Of a stretch of 64,000 nucleotides of DNA, positions 19,053 through 28,560 are shown one piece after another. The DNA is from Deltaproteobacteria bacterium (GTDB lineage: Bacteria > Desulfobacterota > Desulfomonilia > UBA1062): positions 78,356 through 142,355 of the forward strand of contig JAKPDW010000021.1 in NCBI GenBank assembly GCA_029552245.1. The letters are read 5' to 3'. The stretch's first letter is position 1; every line of letters starts with the position of its first letter. The position numbers and the translations under genes are program-made. Below the pieces are notes generated by a model that saw only the letters and a list, made by a program, of their open reading frames with translations, had not been told where the DNA came from and did no database searches.

Positions 19053-21685
19053 CCGGCCAGCATGTCGAAGGCCTTCTGCAGGCTGGCGAGCTCGAAGGAG
19101 AGCTCCCTGGCCAGCCGCTCCTGCTCCTCCACGACCTCCTTCTTCGCCTTCTCCAGGAAGGTGGGGTTATCGAGCTTGCGGCGTTTCTCCCCGAGTTCCT
19201 TTTCCACCTTCTTCATCTGCTTGGAGAGGCGCTCGAGCTCCTTCTCTATGTCGACCACCCCCTCGAGCGGCACGTACACCTCGAGCCCCTTCCTGACCGC
19301 AAGGGCGCACTTCTTAGGCCTTTCGGACTCGTCGGCGATGCATGCGACGCGCCTGGCGCGCGCGAGGTTCGCGATGTAGACCGAATGCTCCTCGACGAGA
19401 CGCCTCATGGCCGGGTCGTCCGTCTTGACGACCACGTCGAGCAAGACCGAGGGTGCGATCCCCGTCTCGCCCCTGATGCTGCGCACCCCGCTTATGACCT
19501 CGATGACCGTGTCCATGAGCCCCGCTTCAGCGAGGAACCTGAAGCCGGCCTTCTGCTTCGGGTAGGCGGCGATCACGATCGACTCCCCGCCTTTGCCCGG
19601 CAGGCTCTGCCAGATCTCCTCAGTCACGAACGGGATGATGGGGTGGAGGAGCTCCAGCAGGGTCTTGAGGACGTGGTGGAGAACCCACTTCGTCGCATGG
19701 CCCGACTCGGTGTTGACCGTGGACTTGCTGAACTCGATGTACCAGTCGCAGAAGGTGTGCCAGGCGAAGTGATAGAGCGTCTCCGCGGCATCGTTGAACC
19801 GGTACTCGTCGAGCGCCGACCGGGTCTGTTCCACCGCCTCGTCGAGCCTGGTGAGTATCCACTTCTCGGCCAGCCCCAGGTCGTCCGGGCCCGGCTCGGG
19901 CCTCGCGGGGTCGAACCCGGCGAGGTTCGAGAGCACGTACTTGCCCGCGTTCCAGATCTTGTTGACGAAATAGCGGTAGCCCTGGACCCTCTTGTCACTG
20001 ATGCGCACGTCCCTGCCCATGGCCGCGAACGCGCACAGCGCGAAGCGGAAGGCATCCGCACCGTAGGTGTCCATCACGAGGATCGGGTCGACGATGTTCC
20101 CCTTCGACTTGCTCATCTTCTGGCCCTGCTCGTCGCGGACCAGGGCGTGCAGGTACACGTCCCTGAAGGGGACCTCCCCCATGAACCTGAGGCCGAGCAT
20201 CATCATGCGTGCCACCCAGAAGAACAGGATGTCGAAGCCCGTGATGAGGACGTCCGTGGGGTAGAAACGCCTGAGCGTCGGCGTGTCTTCGGGCCACCCC
20301 ATGGTGGAGAACGGCCAGAGGCCGGAGGAGAACCAGGTGTCCAGGACATCGGTCTCCTGCCTGAGTTCGGCGTTCCCGCAGGCGCCGCACGTCTTCGGCT
20401 CCACCTCGTCCACGATCACCGCGCCGCAGCCGTCGCAGTACCAGGCCGGGATCCTGTGGCCCCACCAGATCTGGCGCGATATGCACCAGTCGCGGATGTT
20501 GTTCATCCATTCGTAGTAGACCTTCTCCCAGTTCCCGGGGACGATCCTCGTCCTGCCGTCGTGTACCGCCCTGATCGCCTCCTCGGCGAGTGGCTTGGTG
20601 CGGACGAACCACTGCTTGGAGAGGTAGGGCTCGATCGTGGTCTTGCACCGATAGCACTTGCCCACAGGCACCCGGTACGGCGTCTTGTCCACGAGGTATC
20701 CCTGGGCCTCGAGATCGAGCTCGAGACGCCTCCTGCACTCGAACCGGTCGAGCCCCTCGTAGGGGCCGGCGTTTGCGTTCATGACCCCGGAGTCGTCTAT
20801 CACCACGACAATCTCGAGGCCGTGCCTAAGGCCGGCCTCGTAGTCGTTGAGATCGTGCGCCGGGGTGATCTTCACCGCCCCGGTCCCGAACTCCTTGTCC
20901 ACGACCGCGTCGGCGATGACGGGGATCCTGCGGTTCATCACCGGGAGGATGAGTTGCCTGCCGATCATGTCACGGTAGCGCTCGTCCGAGGGGTTGACGG
21001 CCACCGCCGTGTCTCCGAGCATGGTCTCGGGCCTCGTGGTCGCCACCACGATCCCCCCGTCCCCGTCCGCCAAGGGGTAGCGGATGTGCCAGAGGTGACC
21101 ATCCTCTTCCTCGTGCTCCACCTCGAGGTCCGACAGGGCGCTGTGGCACCTGGGGCACCAGTTCACTATGTAGTCGCTCCTGTAGATGAGCCCATCCCTG
21201 TAGAGCGCCACGAAGACCTTGCGCACGGCGTGCGAGAGCCCCTCGTCCATGGTGAACCGGGTCCTCTCCCAGTCGCACGACGCACCCAGGCGCTTGAGCT
21301 GGTGGATGATGAGGCCGCCGTGCTTCTCCCTCCACTTCCAGACCTCCTCGACGAACGCATCCCTCCCCAGGTCGTGCCTGGAAAGGCCCCGTTCGGCGAG
21401 CGCCTTTTCCACCACGTTCTGGGTCGCGATGCCGGCATGGTCGGTGCCGGGCATCCACAGGGCGTTGTAGCCGTCCATGCGCTTGTAACGGATCATGACG
21501 TCCTGCAGGGTGTTGTTCAGGGCGTGCCCCATGTGGAGCACGCCGGTCACGTTCGGCGGCGGGATCACGATCGAATAGGGGGGCCTGGTGTCGTCGAGCT
21601 CGTCGGCGTGGAAGTAGCCCTTCTCGAGCCACACGTCGTACCACTTCTGTTCGATGTCCTTCGGGTCGTACTCTCTGTCGAGCAT
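19049..21685 (-). CDS. valS: Valyl-tRNA synthetase
   Basis: Charges tRNA-Val. The 878-residue class I enzyme has the HIGH-type motif HMGH at residues 51-54 (PPPNVTGVLHMGHAL), a CP1 editing domain with TTRPETMLGDTAVAV and a zinc-like CGACG...C cluster. KMSKS lies near residue 523, followed by an anticodon-binding helical bundle and the ValS C-terminal coiled coil (ELERLSKQMKKVEKEL...). The start is ATG at 21685, after GCAGGAGTGCGAC. Upstream in-frame residues are not conserved in type. It is co-transcribed with birA. Confidence 0.97.
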   Translation of the reverse strand: MLDREYDPKDIEQKWYDVWLEKGYFHADELDDTRPPYSIVIPPPNVTGVLHMGHALNNTLQDVMIRYKRMDGYNALWMPGTDHAGIATQNVVEKALAERGLSRHDLGRDAFVEEVWKWREKHGGLIIHQLKRLGASCDWERTRFTMDEGLSHAVRKVFVALYRDGLIYRSDYIVNWCPRCHSALSDLEVEHEEEDGHLWHIRYPLADGDGGIVVATTRPETMLGDTAVAVNPSDERYRDMIGRQLILPVMNRRIPVIADAVVDKEFGTGAVKITPAHDLNDYEAGLRHGLEIVVVIDDSGVMNANAGPYEGLDRFECRRRLELDLEAQGYLVDKTPYRVPVGKCYRCKTTIEPYLSKQWFVRTKPLAEEAIRAVHDGRTRIVPGNWEKVYYEWMNNIRDWCISRQIWWGHRIPAWYCDGCGAVIVDEVEPKTCGACGNAELRQETDVLDTWFSSGLWPFSTMGWPEDTPTLRRFYPTDVLITGFDILFFWVARMMMLGLRFMGEVPFRDVYLHALVRDEQGQKMSKSKGNIVDPILVMDTYGADAFRFALCAFAAMGRDVRISDKRVQGYRYFVNKIWNAGKYVLSNLAGFDPARPEPGPDDLGLAEKWILTRLDEAVEQTRSALDEYRFNDAAETLYHFAWHTFCDWYIEFSKSTVNTESGHATKWVLHHVLKTLLELLHPIIPFVTEEIWQSLPGKGGESIVIAAYPKQKAGFRFLAEAGLMDTVIEVISGVRSIRGETGIAPSVLLDVVVKTDDPAMRRLVEEHSVYIANLARARRVACIADESERPKKCALAVRKGLEVYVPLEGVVDIEKELERLSKQMKKVEKELGEKRRKLDNPTFLEKAKKEVVEEQERLARELSFELASLQKAFDMLAG

Positions 21686-22179
21686 GTCGCACTCCTGCGA
21701 GCAATGTGGTGGTGTCCACATAGCATAAACAGGGCTGTGGTGGCAAAGCGGCGATGCCGTCGGGCAGGTCCCTGACCGATCCCTGCACCGAAGACCGCTC
21801 ACGCTCGAGGCGCCGCTTGATGCCCTGAGCGTGCAGAGGCACAGACCTCGCCGATATGGGCGTACCGGGTCGAACCCTCGGGCCCGGGACGCTTAGACGC
21901 TACCCCTGTCGAGAACCCGAGACATGCCTGAACAGGGTCTACCACGATGACGGCGTGGGCCGGAGAACCATTGGACAGCACCCCCGAGGCCCCCTCGGAG
22001 GAAGAGCCTCCCCTTCCCCGTCTATGACCCGGGAGGAAGGGGCCTGGCATGCTGCAGGCATGCGGGAGACAGGCGGCGTGACCTCCCTGTGGGTGCGAGG
22101 CCTCCATGCCCTGGCTGCCCGAGACGACGGGCACCGTCTTCCGCGGGAAAGCAGCGCCGCTTCCTGGAAACGGGCGCCT
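21686..22179. other. Intergenic region upstream of valS
   Basis: About 490 bp between two minus-strand genes. It should hold the valS promoter, but only a weak TATGCT-like -10 is visible near 21725. No tRNA-like T-box leader is recognised. No coding frame is convincing. Confidence 0.5.
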
Positions 22180-23253
22180 TCACAGGGCGAGCTTCTTCAG
22201 CTTCTCGATCTCCTCGCGGATGACCTTCTCGACGAGACCCGGGAGCACCTCCCTGGTCGAGGCCACGATCTCCTGCACGAGTTCCTGGACGAGCGGCCTC
22301 ACGATGCTCTCCAAGAGGGCGGGCATGTCCTTCCTGAAGTCCTCGACCACGGCGCCCATGACGTCCCCGACCGGCACGCCGCCTTCTGCAAGGCAAGGCT
22401 CCCGACGGTCGGCACCTGCCAGGGCAGGGGGGACGGGACCGGCCTCAGCCTCCCCAGGGCCGGGCACAGCCTCACGGTCTGAGGGAGGGGTCGGCTCGGC
22501 GAGGCCGCCTAAGGCTTTTGCGGGTGTCACTTCGGCGCCCTCTTCCGGCGTCTCGCTCAACAGCACCTCCTGTTCCTTCTCCGTCAAGGGGACCTCCTCG
22601 AGGGTTTCTCTCAAGGCCAGGTCGATCTCCGTGGACAAGGAGGGCTTGGGCTCCCCATGCGCCCGTCCCTGGGCGGGGGGTTCCCCGAGCAGCGTCTCCA
22701 CGTCCGAGACGGGCTTGAGCCCGAGCTCCTCTTCCCCGGCCAGGCCCAGCTCCTCCGCCGCCTCCTTCAGGGCCAGGTCGATCTCCGTGGACAAGGCAGG
22801 CTTGGGCTCCCCATGCGCCCGTCCCTGGGCGGGGGGTTCCCCGAGCAGCGTCTCCACGTCCGAGACGGGCTTGAGCCCGAGCTCCTCTTCCCCGGCCAGA
22901 CCCAGCTCCTCCGCCGCCTCCTTCAGGGCCAGCTCGGTCTCCGTGGACAAGGCGGGCTCCCGCTCCGGCCGCATCTGCAAGGTGGCGGGGGTTTCTTCCA
23001 GCGGTATCCCCATGTCGGGGCCCGCCTTGGTTGCCCGGCCGTCCTCCGCCAGGATCCCCGCCGTGTCCTGGTCTATCTCTTCGATCGGTATATCGAGATC
23101 GGTTGCGAGCTCCTTGCCCAGATCGAACGAGTCCGGTTCGGTCACCGGCCTCTTCCTCGCCGCCTCTTCCGGGGGTTTCCCCGAGGGGGTACCCTCCTCG
23201 AGGAGGTCGGTGAGGTCTATGATTTCCTCGTCCAAGAGATCCCTGTCCGGCAT
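22180..23253 (-). CDS. Acidic repeat protein of unknown function
   Basis: A 357-residue, Glu/Pro-rich protein with no signal peptide or membrane helix. It starts MPDRDLLDEEIIDLTDLLEE. The middle carries a 52-residue unit (LSTEIDLALKEAAEELGL..GEEELGLKPVSDVETLLGEPP) in two near-identical copies and at least one diverged edge copy. The last 60 residues form an amphipathic helical segment (DVMGAVVEDFRKDMPALLESIVRPLVQELVQEIV...VEKVIREEIEKLKKLAL). Similar helical tails end other Deltaproteobacterial signalling or motility proteins, as far as I recall. The start follows AAAAAGGAGA. It lies 43 bp after pfk on the same strand. No function is assigned. Confidence 0.75.
   Translation of the reverse strand: MPDRDLLDEEIIDLTDLLEEGTPSGKPPEEAARKRPVTEPDSFDLGKELATDLDIPIEEIDQDTAGILAEDGRATKAGPDMGIPLEETPATLQMRPEREPALSTETELALKEAAEELGLAGEEELGLKPVSDVETLLGEPPAQGRAHGEPKPALSTEIDLALKEAAEELGLAGEEELGLKPVSDVETLLGEPPAQGRAHGEPKPSLSTEIDLALRETLEEVPLTEKEQEVLLSETPEEGAEVTPAKALGGLAEPTPPSDREAVPGPGEAEAGPVPPALAGADRREPCLAEGGVPVGDVMGAVVEDFRKDMPALLESIVRPLVQELVQEIVASTREVLPGLVEKVIREEIEKLKKLAL
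22612..22953 (-). repeat. 156-bp coding tandem repeat
   Basis: Within the acidic protein gene, the DNA repeats with an exact 156-bp period: the marker GTGGACAAGG (plus strand) falls at 22631, 22787 and 22943. Two full copies are nearly identical at the nucleotide level and the edges diverge. The period is a multiple of three, so copy-number change would keep the frame. The near identity points to recent duplication or gene conversion. Confidence 0.9.
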
Positions 23254-23296
23254 GGCAATCTCCTTTTTCGACCGGCTCCGCAACAACCGGAACCCC

Positions 23297-24619
23297 TCAG
23301 CCCTCGTTCACCATGACGGGCTGTCCCGTGGCCTCTCTCACGCTCATCCACAACGGCCCGCCGACGTCTATCTTCTTCCTGCCCTGCATGCAGATCTCGG
23401 TGGGTATATGTACATATACATTATTCCACAGGCCGATCAACATGTCCGTTTTGCCGCACATGCCGGCATGTACCGCCATCTGTGCAAGGAAACCGCAGAA
23501 GATCGAGTCGGAGGCGTTGGCGGTCACGCTCCTTATGGTGTAGCTCGGGTCTATGTACTTCAGGTTGACCGGCAGAGCGACCTCTTGGAAGTACCTCTCG
23601 ATCCTTTCTTTCAGGTAGACGCCGATGTCGTGCTTCCTCACGTTTCCCGAGGCGTCTTTTTCCTCGGGCATGTCCGTGAAGAACTTCTGGCCTGCACCCT
23701 CGGCAACGACCACCACGGCATGGCCCCTTGTCCGTATCCTCTTTTCGAGGGCGCAGAGGAACCCCCGCGGGCCTTCGAGGTCGAAGTCCTCTTCCGGGAC
23801 GAGGACGAAGTTCACGTCCCTCGATGCGAGGGCCGCGTTTGCCGCTATGAATCCCGAGTCCCTCCCCATGAGCTTGACGAGGCCGATACCGTTGGGAGCA
23901 CCCTTCGCCTCCGCGTGGGCGCACGTGATGACCTTACGCGCCTCCTCGACGGCGGTATCGAAGCCGAATGTCTTGGATACAAAGGCGATGTCGTTGTCGA
24001 TGGTCTTCGGGATGGCGATGACCGCGCACCTGTACCCCCTCTCGAGGGCCTCCCGGGCGACCGATGATGCGGCCTTCAGCGTCCCGTCACCCCCGATGAA
24101 GAACACGATGTTCATGTTGAGCCGTTCGAGCGCGTCCACGATCTCGCCGATGTCCTGGGAGCCCCTGGAAGACCCCAGGACCGTCCCCCCGAGCTCGTGG
24201 ATGTGCTCGACCGCATCCGGGGTGAGCTCCACGAGCGCGTGGCCGTACGACGGAATGAAACCCTGGAGCCCGTACGGCACACCGTAGATGTTCTCCACGC
24301 GGTAGGCGTAGTGCAGCTCGAGCACGAGGCTCCGTATGACGTCGTTGATGCCGGGGCACAACCCTCCGCAGGTGACGATGGCGCACTTGGTCTTCGAGGG
24401 GTCGAAGTAGATCTTCCGGCGCGGACCCGCGAGCTCGAAGGACACAGGCTCGGAGCCGGTCTCCATGCACCGCTTGAAGAACCCCAGGGAGGTGTCGATG
24501 ACCACCCGCTCGTGATCCTCCACGAAGATGGTGCTCCCGGAGACGGGAGAATCGATGGTCGCCCTTCCCAGGCTCTTGATCGTCGTCTCGATCGAACGGC
24601 AGGCGGCCTCCTGGTTCAT
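23297..24619 (-). CDS. pfk: 6-phosphofructokinase, TP0108/plant-like group
   Basis: A 440-residue phosphofructokinase of the long group typified by Treponema TP0108 and plant PFKs. Motifs are CGGLCPGINDVIR (nucleotide loop), YGLQGF, GGDGTLKAASS, IPKTIDNDIAFVSKTFGFDTA and MGRDSGFIA. Gly in GGDG is usual in ATP-using enzymes, while Lys in PKTIDND is usual in pyrophosphate enzymes. This combination occurs in characterised ATP-dependent members of the group, so ATP is the likelier donor. It suits a cell storing glucan (see the GH57 gene). It precedes the acidic repeat protein by 43 bp. Confidence 0.9.
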   Translation of the reverse strand: MNQEAACRSIETTIKSLGRATIDSPVSGSTIFVEDHERVVIDTSLGFFKRCMETGSEPVSFELAGPRRKIYFDPSKTKCAIVTCGGLCPGINDVIRSLVLELHYAYRVENIYGVPYGLQGFIPSYGHALVELTPDAVEHIHELGGTVLGSSRGSQDIGEIVDALERLNMNIVFFIGGDGTLKAASSVAREALERGYRCAVIAIPKTIDNDIAFVSKTFGFDTAVEEARKVITCAHAEAKGAPNGIGLVKLMGRDSGFIAANAALASRDVNFVLVPEEDFDLEGPRGFLCALEKRIRTRGHAVVVVAEGAGQKFFTDMPEEKDASGNVRKHDIGVYLKERIERYFQEVALPVNLKYIDPSYTIRSVTANASDSIFCGFLAQMAVHAGMCGKTDMLIGLWNNVYVHIPTEICMQGRKKIDVGGPLWMSVREATGQPVMVNEG

Positions 24620-24794
24620 GGTCGTCGTCTCCTTTCCTAGCCGGCCTATCGACTTTCCCCGCGGTTTTCTTGAAGACGGCCGTCAGGTTCCATTGTACCA
24701 CGCATGGTATATCGTGAACACAGGGGTTCATGTCATGCCTGCACGGGTCCGAAGCATCTTTTGCGCGAGGCCCCGCTATGCTATAGGCTTGCTC

Positions 24795-25112
24795 GTGGGC
24801 AGGCACAGGGACGGACTGGACAAGACCGAGAAAGAGCTCCTCGAGGAGATGGCAAAGGCCCTCGGCAATACCGGGCACCAGCTCGAGGAGGTCATCGAGG
24901 AGATGAAGGCCCTCGAGGAGGTCATGGAACGGACCGAGGACGTCGAGGAGTACAACCTGCTGGTTGAGAGGTTCAACGACCTTCACAGGACGGCTATGGC
25001 GAGGAGAGAGATGCTCATGATCCACCGCGAGGCCATAAAGATCTACAAGCACACGGTCATAGACGCCGTCTACCCCATCCCCGAGCGGAAGAAGAAGAGG
25101 ACCGCGCCGTGA
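24795..25112 (+). CDS. Small helical protein, unknown
   Basis: About 105 residues, strongly helical and charged: DKTEKELLEEMAKALGNTGHQLEEVIEEMKALEEVMERTEDVEEYNLLVERFNDLH, then RREMLMIHREAIKIYKHTVIDAVYPIPERKKKR. Likely a coiled coil; function unknown. The GTG at 24795 is preferred because helical sequence starts there. It lacks a ribosome-binding site and sits about 10 bp after a TATGCTATAG-like -10, so it could be leaderless. An in-frame ATG at 24735 is the alternative. The stop overlaps the GTG of the next gene (GTGA), so the two are coupled. Confidence 0.6.
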   Translation: MGRHRDGLDKTEKELLEEMAKALGNTGHQLEEVIEEMKALEEVMERTEDVEEYNLLVERFNDLHRTAMARREMLMIHREAIKIYKHTVIDAVYPIPERKKKRTAP

Positions 25113-26481
25113 GCGCCGACACCCGGCACGACCTCATCGTCATCGGCGGCGGGCCCGCCGGATACACCGGGGCGCTCCTCGGCGCGAAGAAGGGGCTCAA
25201 GGTGTGCATCGTGGAACAGGACCGCTGGGGAGGTACATGCACCAACAAGGGTTGCATCCCCACGAAGGCGTACATGGAATCCCTGAGGGTCAAGGGCCTC
25301 GTAGAGAAGGCATCGCGCTATGGCATCGAGATCGAAGGCGCTTTCCAGGTGAAGGCATCGCTCGAGGCCATGAGGAAGAGGACCGAGCGCATCGTCAAGA
25401 GGCTTGCCAAGGGCGTGGAGTTCCTCCTGGCCAAGGCCGGCGTCACCCTGATCGGCTCCACCGCACGCCTCGAGGGCGCACGCAGGGTGGCGGCGGGGGG
25501 GCGGGTCATGGAGGCCTCCGCCGTCCTCATCGCCACGGGGGCCAGGCCCAGGATGCCCGCATCGTTCACCCTGCCGGGATTCATCACGAGCGACGAGGTC
25601 TTCGATCTGGAGCGGGCCCCCACCTCCCTCGTCATCGTGGGAGCAGGTGCGGTGGGCATGGAAATGGCGCATATCTTCTCCCGGCTCGGGACGGAGGTGG
25701 TCGTCCTGGAGGAGCAGGACCGGGTCCTCCCCCTTGAGGACGAGGAGGTCTCGAGGCTCCTCGCCTCTCGATACAGGGAGGTCCGGTTCGTCACCGGGGC
25801 GCGCATCCTTCCGCCGGGGCCGGTGACGGCCGCGTGACGCTCGATGTCGAGACCGCGTCAGGAAGGACGACCGAGAAGGCGGAGCTCTGCCTGGTGTGCA
25901 CCGGGAGAGAGCCGGTCGTGCCCGAGGGGGTCCAGGGCTCGGGCGTGGAGGTCGGCGAGGGTGGGGGCATACACGTCGACGGGCACATGCGCACGAGCGT
26001 CCCGGGCGTCTACGCGGCAGGCGACGTGACGGGGTCGCACATGTACGCGTACGTGGCATCCCGGGAGGCTGAGGTCGCGGTCATGGGCATCGTGGGCGAA
26101 GAGACGGCGGCCATGAGGTACGACCTCATCCCCCGCGTCGTGTTCACCGACCCGGAGGTCGCCTCTGTCGGCAAAGGTGTGGCGGGCGACAGGGAACCCG
26201 GCAGGCAGGGGGTCTTCCCGGTCTCGGCCCTCGGGAGGGCGAGGACCATGGACGAGTCCGAGGGGTTCGCACGGGTCGCCTGCGCTCCAGGAGGGGAGAT
26301 CTCCTCGGTCAGCATAGCCGCGCCGCATGCCACGGAGCTCATAGCCTGGGCGACCCTCGCGTTGAACCAGGGGCTCACCCTCGAAGACTTCCTGGAGCCG
26401 ATCTGCCCGCACCCGACGCTGTCCGAGATCCTGAGGGAGGCGGCCTTGGACGCGGCCGGCTTGTGCATCCACAAGCCCTGA
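25109..26481 (+). pseudogene. Dihydrolipoamide dehydrogenase-like flavoprotein, frameshifted
   Basis: A pyridine nucleotide-disulfide oxidoreductase split over two frames. The first part has the FAD motif VIGGGPAGYTGAL, the redox disulfide GGTCTNKGCIPTK and the NAD motif VIVGAGAVGMEMA. The second resumes at VTLDVETASG and carries the second FAD motif (VPGVYAAGDVTGS), FTDPEVASVG and the dimer domain with HATELI...HPTLSE. The frames meet at 25834-25837. Adding one G to the GGGG run at 25816-25819 joins them smoothly as PPGAGDGRVTLDVE. This points to a homopolymer miscount or a very recent mutation. No 2-oxo acid dehydrogenase or glycine cleavage gene is next to it, so the partner is unknown. 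Confidence 0.85.
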
Positions 26482-26511
26482 TCTCAAAGATACGGGCATA
26501 ACCCCGCACGC

Positions 26512-26539
26512 TTGACACCGCTCGAGCAAACCTGTTACA
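26512..26539 (+). promoter_or_regulatory. Possible sigma-70 promoter of the his-map genes
   Basis: A consensus -35 TTGACA (26512-26517) precedes a poor -10 around GTTACA (26534-26539). The AGGAGG site and the hisI ATG follow about 20 bp later. The -35 is perfect but the -10 is weak, so this is only a candidate. Confidence 0.35.
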
Positions 26540-26561
26540 GCTCTGCTCGCAGGAGGCGTCC

Positions 26562-26942
26562 ATGGGAAAGCTTTTGGATTTCGGGAAGGCGGGCGGGCTC
26601 GTGCCTGCGATCGCGCAGGATGCCGCCACGGGAGAGGTGCTCATGCTCGCCTACATGAACGAGGAGTCTTTCGAAGAGACCCTGCGCACCGGCAGGGCAT
26701 GCTACTTCAGCCGCTCGAGGAACAGGCTGTGGCGCAAGGGCGAGGAGTCCGGGAACGTCCAGGAGGTCGTCGAGGTCCTCGTGGACTGCGACCAGGACGC
26801 CGTGCTCCTCAGGGTCAACCAGGTGGGGGGCGCCGCCTGTCATACCGGGTACCGCTCGTGCTTCCATCGTGCCGTGAGGGACGGCGCCCTTGCGACCACA
26901 GGGGAGCGCGTCTTCAACCCCGAAGAGGTCTACAAGAAATGA
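26562..26942 (+). CDS. hisI: Phosphoribosyl-AMP cyclohydrolase
   Basis: Opens the purine ring of phosphoribosyl-AMP, step three of histidine synthesis. The 126-residue monofunctional form shows [34 protein letters not shown], the zinc and magnesium ligands [12 protein letters not shown] and [11 protein letters not shown]. There is no fused HisE domain. The ATG at 26562 is preceded by AGGAGGCG. The stop overlaps the hisG ATG (ATGA). Confidence 0.97.
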   Translation: MGKLLDFGKAGGLVPAIAQDAATGEVLMLAYMNEESFEETLRTGRACYFSRSRNRLWRKGEESGNVQEVVEVLVDCDQDAVLLRVNQVGGAACHTGYRSCFHRAVRDGALATTGERVFNPEEVYKK

Positions 26943-27817
26943 GCCTGATTCGACTCGCACTGCCGAAGGGCAGTCTCCAGACCTCCACCATCGAACTCTT
27001 CAGGGACGCCGGCTGGAACATCAGCACCTCGTCCAGGAGCTACTTCCCCTCCATCGACGACAAGGATATCGAGTGCGCCTTGGTCAGGGCGCAAGAGGTG
27101 TCCAGGTACGTTGAGTCGGGGCTGTTCGACCTCGCGCTCACCGGCAAAGACTGGATCCTCGAAAACGGCTCCGACGTCGTGGAGGTCGCGGACCTCGTCT
27201 ACTCGAAGGCCACCTACACGCCGGCGAGGTGGGTGCTTGCAGTGGACGAGAAGTCACCCGTTCGGAGCATCGAAGATCTCAGGGGGAAGAAGATCGCAAC
27301 CGAGCTCGTCAACTTCACGAGGCGCTTCTTCGCCGAGAGGGGGATCGAGGTCGAGGTGGAGTTCTCCTGGGGTGCAACCGAGGCCAAGGTCGTCGAGGGT
27401 CTGGCGGACGCCATCGTGGAGGTCACCGAGACCGGTTCGACCATACGGGCGCACAACCTGCGAATCGTGGACACCCTCCTCGTCACGAACACCAAGCTCA
27501 TCGCGAACAGGCAATCGTGGGCGAACGAGGCGAAAAGGGCCAAGATAGAGCAGATAGCGCTCATGTTGAGGTCCGCCCTCCAGGCCGTGGGGATGGTGGG
27601 GCTCAAGATGAACGCGCCCAGGGAGAAGCTCGAGGAAGTGATCGCCATGCTCCCCGCGCTCACATCCCCGACGGTCTCCCCCCTGCACGACCCCGGCTGG
27701 TTCTCCCTCGAGGTGATCGTGAACGAGTCTCACTCGCGCTCCCTGATCCCGGAGCTCCTGAAGGCGGGCGCCAGAGGCATCATCGAATATCCCCTCAAGA
27801 AAGTCCTCGATGGATGA
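26939..27817 (+). CDS. hisG: ATP phosphoribosyltransferase, long form
   Basis: First enzyme of histidine synthesis. At 292 residues it is the long HisG: a periplasmic-binding-protein-like catalytic core ([61 protein letters not shown]) plus a C-terminal ACT-like regulatory domain ([21 protein letters not shown]). It therefore does not need HisZ and should be feedback-inhibited by histidine. It overlaps hisI and map by 4 bp at each end. Confidence 0.97.
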   Translation: MSLIRLALPKGSLQTSTIELFRDAGWNISTSSRSYFPSIDDKDIECALVRAQEVSRYVESGLFDLALTGKDWILENGSDVVEVADLVYSKATYTPARWVLAVDEKSPVRSIEDLRGKKIATELVNFTRRFFAERGIEVEVEFSWGATEAKVVEGLADAIVEVTETGSTIRAHNLRIVDTLLVTNTKLIANRQSWANEAKRAKIEQIALMLRSALQAVGMVGLKMNAPREKLEEVIAMLPALTSPTVSPLHDPGWFSLEVIVNESHSRSLIPELLKAGARGIIEYPLKKVLDG

Positions 27818-28560
27818 TCGTCCTCAAGTCGCCCAGAGAGATCGCCACGATGCGGGAAGCGAACCGTATCCTGGCGCTCTTGTTCGAACACCTCCAGGGC
27901 CTGATCCAGCCCGGCGTGACCACCGCCGAGCTTGACCAGGAGGCCGAACTCTTCATCCGCTCGCACAACGCCGTGCCCGCGTTCAAGGGCTACCGGGGGT
28001 ACCCTGCGACGCTCTGCACCTCCGTGAACGAAGAGGTCATTCACGGCATCCCGTCGAAGAGGAAGCTCAGGAAGGGGGACATCGTGAGCATAGACGTGGG
28101 TGCCGTCTACGAGGGCTTCTACTCGGACTCGGCCAGGACCTTCCCGGTGGGCGAGGTGTCCGATGACGCCCTGAGGCTCATGGAGGCGACCGAGCGCGCG
28201 CTCATGGAGGGGATCGAGCGGGCCAGGCCCGGAAACCGCCTCCACGACATCTCGGCCGCCATCCAGGACGTGGTTGAGAGGGCCGGGTTCAGCGTGGTCA
28301 GGGAGTTCGTGGGCCACGGCATCGGCAGGTCCCTGCACGAGGACCCCCAGGTCCCCAACTTCGGCAGGAAGGGTTCGGGCCCGCTGCTGCAGGAAGGGAT
28401 GACCCTCGCGATAGAGCCCATGGTGAACCAGGGCACGTGGAAGGTCGAGATCCTCGACGACGGGTGGACCGCGGTGACGGCCGACGGCTCCCTGTCCGCC
28501 CACTTCGAGCACAGCATCGCGATAACCTCGAACGGCCCGGTCATCCTGAGCGTCTTGTAG
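27814..28560 (+). CDS. map: Methionine aminopeptidase, type I
   Basis: Removes the initiator methionine from new proteins. The 248 residues begin [19 protein letters not shown]. Metal ligands are seen in [20 protein letters not shown] (two Asp), [14 protein letters not shown] (His), LAIEPM (Glu) and HFEHSIAI (Glu). [22 protein letters not shown] is the substrate-pocket signature. The ATG overlaps the hisG stop (ATGA). The gene ends with TAG, and a 600-bp spacer follows. Confidence 0.97.
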   Translation: MIVLKSPREIATMREANRILALLFEHLQGLIQPGVTTAELDQEAELFIRSHNAVPAFKGYRGYPATLCTSVNEEVIHGIPSKRKLRKGDIVSIDVGAVYEGFYSDSARTFPVGEVSDDALRLMEATERALMEGIERARPGNRLHDISAAIQDVVERAGFSVVREFVGHGIGRSLHEDPQVPNFGRKGSGPLLQEGMTLAIEPMVNQGTWKVEILDDGWTAVTADGSLSAHFEHSIAITSNGPVILSVL

